Part shown: in pieces, positions 1 to 4,666 of the stretch | Layout of the letters: every line of letters begins with the position of its first letter | How positions within the stretch are numbered: position 1 is the stretch's first letter | Origin: Thermoplasmata archaeon | Lineage (GTDB): Bacteria > Actinomycetota > Acidimicrobiia > Acidimicrobiales > Acidimicrobiaceae | DNA length: 5,719 nt | Direction: 5' to 3' | Assembly: GCA_021836665.1 (NCBI GenBank) | Contig: JAKBHQ010000492.1 | Location: 1-5,719, forward strand | Program-made: the position numbers and the translations under genes | The notes under the pieces: generated by a model | What the model was told of the DNA's origin: nothing | Database searches by the model: none | The model's input: the letters and a program-made list of their open reading frames with translations, nothing else

Positions 1-56
1 TGATTCATAGTCCTGACCAGACCCTTATCGGTTGCGGCCCCCCACTCCAGTCGCAT
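1..56 (-). CDS. pstP: PP2C-family Ser/Thr protein phosphatase PstP, N-terminal fragment (cut by window edge)
   Basis: Only the first 18 codons are present, running leftward off the window: M-R-L-E-W-G-A-A-T-D-K-G-L-V-R-T-M-N. The G-A-x-T-D-x-G-x-x-R-x-x-N pattern is the usual opening of bacterial PP2C (PPM) phosphatases, where it leads into the first metal-binding segment. The ATG (54-56) shares its A with the TGA stop of the upstream fhaB gene (56-58), a TGATG overlap that suggests translational coupling. In actinobacteria the phosphatase downstream of the two FHA genes is PstP, which dephosphorylates the PknA/PknB kinases and their substrates in cell-wall growth and division. The call rests on this short motif plus gene order. 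Catalytic residues further in are outside the window. Confidence 0.8.
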   Translation of the reverse strand, partial: MRLEWGAATDKGLVRTMN

Positions 57-583
57 CAGAGTCCCACCACAAACCGGTTCTGGCCGACCATAATGGTATC
101 TCCAACCTTTATCATCCTTGACTTAGTGATCCTTTGCGAGTTCACAAAGGTGCCATTGGTGGAAGACAGGTCGGTAATCATCAACTCTGACCCTTCCATA
201 AAGACCCTGGCGTGAATACCTGAAACGAAAGAATCGTCGAGTTTGATGCTACATCCCTCCGACCGACCGAGGGTGATTTCCCTTCCAATTGGGAATCTAT
301 CCCCCGGTAAATCGCCATCCATGCGGACCAGAAATATCTCCTTGGCGCCCTGGGATCCCTGAGATCCTCCCGCAATTCTCGCACCCGACTCACCGGTCGT
401 CGCAAGACTGGCCTCTAAAACCTGCGGAGTTACCCTAGTGACCCTACCCTGTTTGTCGTCTGGTTTTGACTTTCTGGTGTCTGAGCGCATCTCTACCCAG
501 GCCGCCCTCGATATACGGAGGAAAAGCAGCCAGAGCAGTATGATCACGACATACTTTAGGAGTTCTTGAAGTGGAATCGGCAC
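56..583 (-). CDS. fhaB: FHA-domain protein FhaB/FipA, single-pass membrane anchored
   Basis: This 175-residue protein has one N-terminal hydrophobic segment (about residues 10-24, VVIILLWLLFL core) followed by basic residues. A polar linker of low complexity (about 30-80, Ser/Thr/Gly rich) follows, then a C-terminal forkhead-associated domain (about 82-175). FHA signatures visible are G106-R107, S121 and H124 (the S-x-x-H element), S141-T-N-G-T145 and N148. FHA domains bind phosphothreonine peptides. In mycobacteria the equivalent protein FipA links Ser/Thr kinase signalling to the divisome; that role is known for the family, not shown here. The start is GTG at 583, four bases after the fhaA TAA stop, so the two are almost certainly cotranscribed; a GAGG lies upstream inside the end of fhaA. 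The stop overlaps the pstP start. Position 122 is Gly where many FHA domains have Arg (S-R-x-H); the core Ser and His are kept. Confidence 0.9.
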   Translation of the reverse strand: MPIPLQELLKYVVIILLWLLFLRISRAAWVEMRSDTRKSKPDDKQGRVTRVTPQVLEASLATTGESGARIAGGSQGSQGAKEIFLVRMDGDLPGDRFPIGREITLGRSEGCSIKLDDSFVSGIHARVFMEGSELMITDLSSTNGTFVNSQRITKSRMIKVGDTIMVGQNRFVVGL

Positions 584-587
584 GGCG

Positions 588-1247
588 TTATTGGACCTCG
601 AAAATCCCCTGGGTTCGACCGAAAACTATTTGATCACCATCTTTGAGTTCAACTACGTCTTTAATCCTGACACCATTGACAAAAGTACCATTTGTCGATC
701 CCAAGTCACGAACAAAAGCCCTTTGGTCTGAGACAAATAACTCTGCGTGAGCCCGAGAAACCTTCGGATCTTCGATCACAACCGTACTTCCAGGCATCCT
801 ACCTACAGACACAAGTGCTTCGCCCAGAACAACAGTAGATCCGCCTTCAAAACGCAGCACCATCTTTTCCTGGTAATCTGAGTCCTCGTCAAATCCACAC
901 TCGACGATAATTGAACCAAACTTCTGCTCCTGATCCAAAAGGACATCCAGCGAAAGGGGCCCGACAAACCTCATGTCAGATCCGGCTGCGTGCTCTTTTA
1001 GCAGTACCAGCAATTCCGCCTTTATCGACTTCATCACTGGCTCCAAATTAGCGTAATCAGCAGGTGATAAGGACACTTCGATGACGTTCGGAGCCAATGC
1101 ATACTTTGCTCCAGAAAGAGTGTTTTGGTCTACTTCCCGGATCACTCGTTTGGCGATCTCGACAGGCTCAACACCTCTACGAGACGCCTTCGCAAAGGTT
1201 GACTCGAATAGGTTCTCAATTCGCAGCTCGAAATCTCGCAGTCCCAC
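588..1247 (-). CDS. fhaA: FhaA: DUF3662 domain plus C-terminal FHA domain
   Basis: From GTG 1247 the protein has 219 residues. Residues 1-115 fit the DUF3662 (FhaA N-terminal) family: it opens G-L-R-D-F-E, then E-x-x-F-A-K-A, P-V-E-I-A-K-R and later L-A-P-N-x-x-x-V-x-L-S-P-A-D. An acidic linker (about 117-128) precedes the FHA domain (about 135-219) with G149-R150, S164-R-A-H167, D181-L-G-S-T-N-G-T188 and N191. In mycobacteria FhaA binds phosphorylated MurJ/MviN and restrains peptidoglycan synthesis; that is family knowledge. An in-frame ATG at 1343 would add 32 residues that do not resemble the family. I prefer GTG 1247 because family members normally begin at this G-L-R-D-F-E block. GGATGAG lies directly before this GTG, and TAGATT at 1260-1255 fits a TANNNT -10 about 7 bases from the start, so a leaderless transcript is possible. 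It heads the fhaA-fhaB-pstP operon. Confidence 0.9.
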   Translation of the reverse strand: MGLRDFELRIENLFESTFAKASRRGVEPVEIAKRVIREVDQNTLSGAKYALAPNVIEVSLSPADYANLEPVMKSIKAELLVLLKEHAAGSDMRFVGPLSLDVLLDQEQKFGSIIVECGFDEDSDYQEKMVLRFEGGSTVVLGEALVSVGRMPGSTVVIEDPKVSRAHAELFVSDQRAFVRDLGSTNGTFVNGVRIKDVVELKDGDQIVFGRTQGIFEVQ

Positions 1248-1535
1248 CTCATCCAATCTAGCCAGTAGATATAACTCTGCCCTGAAGTTATCACCCCGCC
1301 ACAAGGACCTGCTCCTTTTCTGCAGGAATGAATGGGCAGGCAAAAGAGATCACGCCATCGACATTGGCTCATGCCAGGACATCCAGCAAAAGAAACAGCG
1401 ACCCGATGAAGCTCAATTCGGCCGAAGCCACAGTGAGTCCGAGGATGCTCTGTCTCCCATGGCAGAACGATGCCACTCTTTCACCACAAAGTGCATTGAT
1501 ACCCCGCCCGAGCGGCTAGTTTTACTCTGTCATTT
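1248..1535. other. Divergent intergenic region between fhaA and tRNA-Leu
   Basis: About 290 bases separate the preferred fhaA start from the tRNA. They should hold the leftward promoter of the fha operon and the rightward tRNA promoter. Open frames crossing this stretch (for example the in-frame extension of fhaA to 1343, or a plus-strand frame running antisense through fhaA to about 1557) show no recognisable protein sequence. No other RNA or repeat was seen here. Confidence 0.5.
1496..1526 (+). promoter_or_regulatory. Possible promoter of tRNA-Leu
   Basis: TTGATA (1496-1501) matches 5 of 6 bases of a sigma70-type -35. TTTACT (1521-1526) matches 4 of 6 of a -10, at a long 19-base spacing; TAGTTT (1517-1522) is an alternative at 15 bases. 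Transcription would start a few bases before the mature tRNA 5' end at 1536. The spacing is imperfect, so this is tentative. Confidence 0.3.
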
Positions 1536-1622
1536 GGGCGAGTGGCGGAATTGGTAGACGCGCAGGATTCAGGTTCCTGTATTCGAAAGGATGTGGGGGT
1601 TCAAGTCCCCCCTCGCCCACCA
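1536..1622 (+). tRNA. tRNA-Leu, anticodon CAG
   Basis: An 87-base class II tRNA folds cleanly. The acceptor stem pairs GGGCGAG (1536-1542) with CTCGCCC (1612-1618), with discriminator A1619 and an encoded CCA (1620-1622). The anticodon stem is CAGGA/TCCTG (1563-1567 with 1575-1579) and its loop TTCAGGT places anticodon CAG at 1570-1572, reading CUG. The long variable arm can pair ATTC with GGAT around a GAAA loop. The T arm is GGGGG-TTCAAGT-CCCCC. Long variable arm, A73 and anticodon all agree on leucine. It lies next to the fha operon and points toward the accessory region, a usual place for integrases to target, although no integrase or second att copy lies inside the window. Confidence 0.97.
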
Positions 1623-1814
1623 AGGGCTGTTCGCTAAACTCGAACCAAAAGGTCGGCCAATGCTATGACGACAGTCATCTGATCAGATTGGCGAAATCGA
1701 GCGACCATCAAGAGCAAATCAATGGCTTTTTGAATCGTTTTTCGGTCTTACCGGGTTTCACGGACGCGCCAATACGACGGACTACCCAAAAGTGAGGCAG
1801 AGGATATTGCTTCG
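1623..1814. other. No supported gene between tRNA-Leu and first transposase remnant
   Basis: A plus-strand frame reads without a stop from about 1631 to 1794 but lacks a good start and resembles nothing I know. A 5-bp stem (GTTCG/CGAAC, 1629-1633 with 1641-1645) just after the tRNA has no following T-run and is too weak to call a terminator. The stretch may be island-junction or element debris. Confidence 0.4.
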
Positions 1815-2593
1815 TCATCCGGTCGGCGGATCACCACTCGATACTGAAACCGATGCTGGCTTATAATTAGCCAAGCGATCACGTCGGCGAGGTTGCCTCT
1901 TCCACTTCACCTGCCCCGCTTCATTTTCGGATCCAACATTAGCGAGGAATATGCGAATCTTGCGGATATTGGCTGAGACTACGAGCACGGTGGTGAGGAG
2001 ATACTGGGCGGTATAGCCACGAATTCTCCTCCTGCCCGGCTGATCAAGAGCCTCATAGTTGGAATCTTTGACGTAGCCGTTAAATCCTTCGATGGTGTTT
2101 CGTGCCGTCGAATACATCGCCTGCCACTCAGCGCTGCCGTAATGGAAATCTTGAGCGTACTTGACGCCTGCGCTAAGCGGAAAAGATACCGATGACCGAT
2201 TTTTAAAGATCCGATCAAGGTGTGATGACTTTACTGGTATGCGAGTACAACCCGATGAATCGCCTGTCGAGTTTTTCAGTGGGCAAACGACGGTGGCAGA
2301 CGGTCCAGACGCGGGCGGCGCATCGGAAAGTGTCCGTCAGTATCTGGGCTCTCCTTGGGACGGAGGAGATAACTGCGACGTTGGCCAATCCTCTGCTTCC
2401 AGGTCGCTTCATCTATTGACTTTTTTACTCGAAAGTCAACTGTGGCATCAATGAGCGCTTGAGGCATCGCTGGACAGTACTAGGCACCCTCGACCTGAAC
2501 TGCTCCCGCATGGGATTCACTCATACCAAGCTGGTCGTTTCTGTAGTCGAACACGAGGTCGTAGCCAAGGGATCGGAGGGGGCTCAGAAACTA
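1815..2593 (-). pseudogene. Decayed transposase, copy 1 (internal to near C-terminal part)
   Basis: Conceptual translation from 2590 leftward gives L-R-S-L-G-Y-D-L-V-F-D-Y-R-N-D-Q-L-G, then V-Q-V-E-G-A, then an in-frame TAG (2480-2482) where I would expect Trp, then Y-C-P-A-M-P-Q-A-L-I-D-A-T. The frame holds through L-L-R-P-K-E and D-G-H-F-P-M (Met at 2321-2323), then shifts near 2305-2320. A second frame continues as P-A-S-G-P-S-A-T-V-V-C-P-L-K, G-V-K-Y-A-Q-D-F and R-N-T-I-E-G-F-N-G-Y-V-K-D to a TGA at 1815-1817. This series fits, from memory, a transposase family common in actinobacteria; the Glu in R-N-T-I-E-G (codon 2088-2090) is a candidate catalytic acidic residue. The exact IS family is not assigned. 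Less clear remnant sequence (D-L-A-D-R-S in another frame) may extend to about 2640. The start, one Trp codon and the frame are lost, so it should be inactive. Confidence 0.8.
1827..2163. repeat. Direct repeat, left copy (transposase 3' part)
   Basis: These 337 bases align with 3826-4159 in the same orientation. By hand count there are about 25 mismatches over 334 aligned bases (about 92% identity) plus one 3-base indel near 1976. Similarity begins at CGGATCACC and ends at ACTTG. It covers the C-terminal half of the transposase remnants. Confidence 0.92.
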
Positions 2594-2602
2594 AAAGGAG
2601 TG

Positions 2603-2628
2603 ATCGGTCTGCAAGGTCACAGACCGAT
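2603..2628. repeat. Inverted repeat / stem-loop, 9-bp arms
   Basis: ATCGGTCTG (2603-2611) and CAGACCGAT (2620-2628) are exact reverse complements separated by 8 bases. It lies about 45 bases upstream of the helix-turn-helix gene, at the frayed 5' edge of transposase copy 1. It could be a second regulator site, an attenuator-like hairpin, or an old element end. Confidence 0.6.
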
Positions 2629-2643
2629 AGGCGAGATACAAAG

Positions 2644-2665
2644 AGCTTACCACATATGGTAAGCT
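2644..2665. promoter_or_regulatory. Candidate operator of the HTH/nucleotidyltransferase operon
   Basis: AGCTTACCA (2644-2652) and TGGTAAGCT (2657-2665) form a perfect 9-bp inverted repeat around CATA. It ends 7 bases before the ATG at 2673. TATGGT (2655-2660) within it could be a -10. A dyad overlapping the promoter of a small DNA-binding protein gene is the normal arrangement for an autorepressed antitoxin operon. The binding itself is inferred. Confidence 0.6.
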
Positions 2666-2672
2666 TTGGATC

Positions 2673-3038
2673 ATGGAACCCTCGGATAAACCAACACGGA
2701 CGAGAACTGCTGCTGGGTATCTACTGCAACAAGCGCTTAGACGCTCAGGGATGACAGCGCGCGAGGTCGCCCTACGTTCAGGAGTCAGCGAGGGCAGGAT
2801 AAGCGACTACATTAGCGGACGGCACGACCCGAGCGTAGGCCAATTATTTAGGGTACTGCGAGCGATGAACTGCACAATAGAGGTAGTTCGAGTCGAGCCA
2901 GCATGTGATGACAATGGTTTGGAACTGGAGCGCCTGCTCGATCTGGCCGACGCAATCTCCGTGGGAGCAGCAGAGAGGAAGTTCGACGACAGACTTCCGA
3001 GTTTTCTAGAGCTGGTGCGTGGTGCCGACACCCAATAA
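2673..3038 (+). CDS. XRE-type helix-turn-helix protein, probable antitoxin
   Basis: The protein has 121 residues. Residues about 14-70 form a Cro/CI-type HTH: L-L-Q-Q-A-L-R-R-S-G-M-T (first helix), R-E-V-A-L-R-S-G-V (second helix) and S-E-G-R-I-S-D-Y-I-S-G-R (turn and recognition helix, 39-50), then D-P-S-V-G-Q-L-F-R-V-L-R-A-M-N. The remaining 50 residues are acidic and likely helical, a plausible toxin-contact or dimer region. ATG 2673 is chosen because the HTH starts shortly after it and the dyad lies just upstream. There is no strong Shine-Dalgarno (only TTGGA, very close), so translation may be leaderless or weak. The gene overlaps the next one by 20 bases. Small HTH proteins placed before AbiEii/MenT-type nucleotidyltransferases usually act as antitoxin and autorepressor. 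It could instead be only a regulator. Confidence 0.85.
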   Translation: MEPSDKPTRTRTAAGYLLQQALRRSGMTAREVALRSGVSEGRISDYISGRHDPSVGQLFRVLRAMNCTIEVVRVEPACDDNGLELERLLDLADAISVGAAERKFDDRLPSFLELVRGADTQ

Positions 3039-3678
3039 GAGACCGTCGCTGGTAGGACTGGTCATCGCTTTGAACGATAGCCTAAGTGAAGCTGGGGTGG
3101 GGTTCGGTTTCGGTGGGGCGCTTGCACTGGCGTATTACACCTCTCAGCCGCGAACCACAAGCGACATTGATATAAACATCGCTTCGTCCATCGAGATGGT
3201 CGCAGAGGTGTTCAAAGTATTACCACACGCCATCTCGTGGGACACGGCTTCAATTGCTCAGTGCAAGAGAGACGGACAAATCAGATTGTGGTGTGGGCAG
3301 CCACAAAAGGGAATACCCGTTGACCTCTTTTTCCCACAACACGAATTTCATGAATCGGTAGCGGCAGCGGTGTCGATGCATCCTTTTGGTACTGAGGAGT
3401 ATCTGATTCCAATAATTTCCGCCGCACATCTGGCGGTTTTCAAAGCCTTGTATAACCGACCCAAAGACTGGGTGGACATAAGTGAGATGCTGCTAGCGGG
3501 CAGCGTCGATGTTCTAGAGGTCGATCTTTGGCTAGAGAGGCTTTTGGGAACACACGATCTAGTCCTGCAACGATTCCGGCAATTGGCAGGCGACGGTGCG
3601 GTAAAGGAACGGAATGTCAGAATACACCCAAAGGTAGATCCAATAATCCCCTGGCAGTCCTTGCGTAGGGGCACTTGA
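3019..3678 (+). CDS. AbiEii/MenT-like nucleotidyltransferase, probable toxin
   Basis: This 219-residue protein has the features of the DNA polymerase beta-type minimal nucleotidyltransferase fold seen in AbiEii/AbiGii toxins. F-G-G-A-L-A-L (31-37) is the Gly-rich motif. R-T-T-S-D-I-D-I (45-52) supplies metal-binding D49 and D51. V-D-L-F-F (101-105) supplies the third Asp, D102. F-K-A-L-Y-N-R-P-K-D-W-V-D-I (141-154) matches the conserved Lys and R-x-K-D-x-x-D motif of the family. Related toxins (for example mycobacterial MenT proteins) add nucleotides to tRNA 3' ends and stop translation; the substrate here is unknown. The start is GTG 3019 (or GTG 3022), inside the HTH gene, so the two are coupled. 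It is shorter than typical AbiEii (near 300 residues) and closer to the short MenT1-like class. All catalytic positions are kept, so it looks intact. The TGA stop (3676-3678) abuts the transposase copy 2 stop codon. Confidence 0.85.
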   Translation: MVPTPNKRPSLVGLVIALNDSLSEAGVGFGFGGALALAYYTSQPRTTSDIDINIASSIEMVAEVFKVLPHAISWDTASIAQCKRDGQIRLWCGQPQKGIPVDLFFPQHEFHESVAAAVSMHPFGTEEYLIPIISAAHLAVFKALYNRPKDWVDISEMLLAGSVDVLEVDLWLERLLGTHDLVLQRFRQLAGDGAVKERNVRIHPKVDPIIPWQSLRRGT

Positions 3679-4159
3679 CTAAGCTAGCTCCCTTGCCCTG
3701 ACCCTACGGCGAGTTTCATGTTCACATTGGTTTAAGCCGGTCCATCCACCCACCCATTCCGGTTTCATCCTGAGTTGGTGCGACGTCATGTTCTTGGTGA
3801 TCTTCCCGGACGAGCAGTTGCACACCGGATCACCACTCGATACTGAAACCGATGCAGGCTTAAAATTAGCCAAGCGATCACATCGGCGAGGTTGCCTCTT
3901 CCACTTCAACTGCCCCGCTTCAACTTCGGACCCAACATTAGCGAGGAAATCGCGAATCTTGCTGATATTGGCTGAGACGAGCACGGTGGTGAGAAGATAC
4001 TGGGCGGTATAGCCACGAATTCTCCTCCTGCCCAGCTGACCAAGAGCCTCGTAGTTGGAATCCTTGACTTAGCCGTTAAATCGTTCGATGGTATTCCTTG
4101 CCGTCGAATACATCGCCTGCCACTCAGCGCCGCCGCAATCGAAATCTTGAGCGCACTTG
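3679..4159 (-). pseudogene. Decayed transposase, copy 2 (C-terminal part)
   Basis: This is the same transposase as copy 1, retained only from the position equivalent to G-V-K-Y-A-Q to the C-terminus. The conserved R-F-N-G-Y-V-K-D block is broken by TAA at 4069-4071 in place of the Tyr TAC codon seen in copy 1. Downstream the frame stays open through V-S-A-N-I-S-K-I-R-D-F-L to a TAG at 3679-3681, with a C-terminal tail of about 50 residues (after S-S-G-D-P) that copy 1 lacks. Similarity to copy 1 stops sharply at 4159, so the 5' part is gone. A single codon present in copy 1 is deleted near 3976. No intact start or catalytic domain remains. Confidence 0.8.
3826..4159. repeat. Direct repeat, right copy (transposase 3' part)
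   Basis: This is the partner of 1827-2163, about 92% identical by hand and in the same orientation. The pair brackets the helix-turn-helix/nucleotidyltransferase operon. Recombination between the copies would delete that operon as a circle of about 2 kb. Confidence 0.92.
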
Positions 4160-4619
4160 TCTCGTCAGCAAAATTGGAGAGCTAACCGCCGATCTTGAGG
4201 AAAGCTTCAGCCGCATGGCAGGTCCTGGTGACATCGTATCACCTGCGTTGATTCATGATCGATGATGAATGTGCTGGCTTCGGTAGACGTGATAGAATCG
4301 ATACCGTGTTCGCATCAATGTCGCTTCGATTAACCATCAAGAATGCCAAGGCCTTGGCATTCTTTGGTACGTCTTGCCTCGAATCGACACGAATATCCAA
4401 ATCCTTTCAAGCTTGACATAAGTGCCTTTTGGGTGCATTGATGCAGAGCGACTTGGCCGGTAAGCGAGTTCAGGCCCTTTTTAGGAATTAGCCTCAGAAT
4501 CCCTTCGCTTCCCGCTACAACCCGGTCAAAGCACTTCGCCTGACATAGCACCTTAGAGGGCATCTCGCTCACATTCACTAAATCAAAGTGCAAGCATCGG
4601 CTCCGCCCGATCTCTTTTC
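4160..4619. other. Gene-poor stretch with palindromes
   Basis: No gene is supported here. A minus-strand frame (4593 to 4330, 87 codons) is open but unlike any protein I know. The region holds three dyads: GGTGA/TCACC (4227-4231 with 4239-4243), a near-palindrome at 4251-4270 (ATTCAT/ATGAAT arms around GATCGATG), and the perfect one at 4339-4364. It may be decayed element sequence or a regulatory region. Confidence 0.45.
4339..4364. repeat. Perfect 26-bp palindrome
   Basis: AAGAATGCCAAGG (4339-4351) is followed with no spacer by its exact reverse complement (4352-4364). Outside it, ACCA (4333-4336) and TGGT (4365-4368) pair again if two bases (TC) bulge out on the left. There is no T-run on either side beyond TTT, so a terminator is not favoured. 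A protein-binding or recombination site, or the end of an element, would fit. Confidence 0.75.
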
Positions 4620-4620
4620 A

Positions 4621-4656
4621 ATCAATCCACTATGAGCAATCAATCCACTATGAGCA
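4621..4656 (+). repeat. 18-bp tandem duplication before the metallophosphoesterase gene
   Basis: ATCAATCCACTATGAGCA occurs twice head to tail (4621-4638 and 4639-4656) with no mismatch. The second unit ends on the first base of the ribosome binding site AGGGAG (4656-4661), which is 5 bases from ATG 4667. Each unit contains an ATG (4632, 4650), neither in frame with the gene. It could tune leader spacing or initiation, or be a recent slippage event. Confidence 0.85.
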
Positions 4657-4666
4657 GGGAGCAGAA

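Noticed and set aside
1081..1557. Long plus-strand open frame antisense to fhaA
   Set aside because: It lies opposite fhaA for about half its length and runs into the tRNA; its translation shows no family features, whereas the minus strand has clear DUF3662 sequence.
1629..1645. Small hairpin after tRNA-Leu as a terminator
   Set aside because: The stem is only 5 bp and is followed by CAAAAGG, not a T-run.
2161..2454. Plus-strand open frames over the transposase remnant (also 2222-2419 and 2459-2662)
   Set aside because: The minus strand here carries recognisable transposase sequence; the plus-strand frames are its complements.
3348..3674. Minus-strand open frame within the nucleotidyltransferase gene
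   Set aside because: The plus strand encodes all nucleotidyltransferase motifs; the opposite frame is Ser/Arg-rich shadow sequence.
4251..4270. Near-palindrome as an operator
   Set aside because: ATTCAT/ATGAAT arms flank an ATCGAT core with one mismatched pair, but no promoter or gene is near enough to give it a role.
4330..4593. Minus-strand open frame of 87 codons
   Set aside because: No recognisable motif, no clear ribosome site and no useful neighbour; its last codons cross the 26-bp palindrome. I cannot support it as a gene.
4621..4656. Tandem repeat as a CRISPR array
   Set aside because: The two 18-base units are contiguous with no spacers and there are no cas genes.
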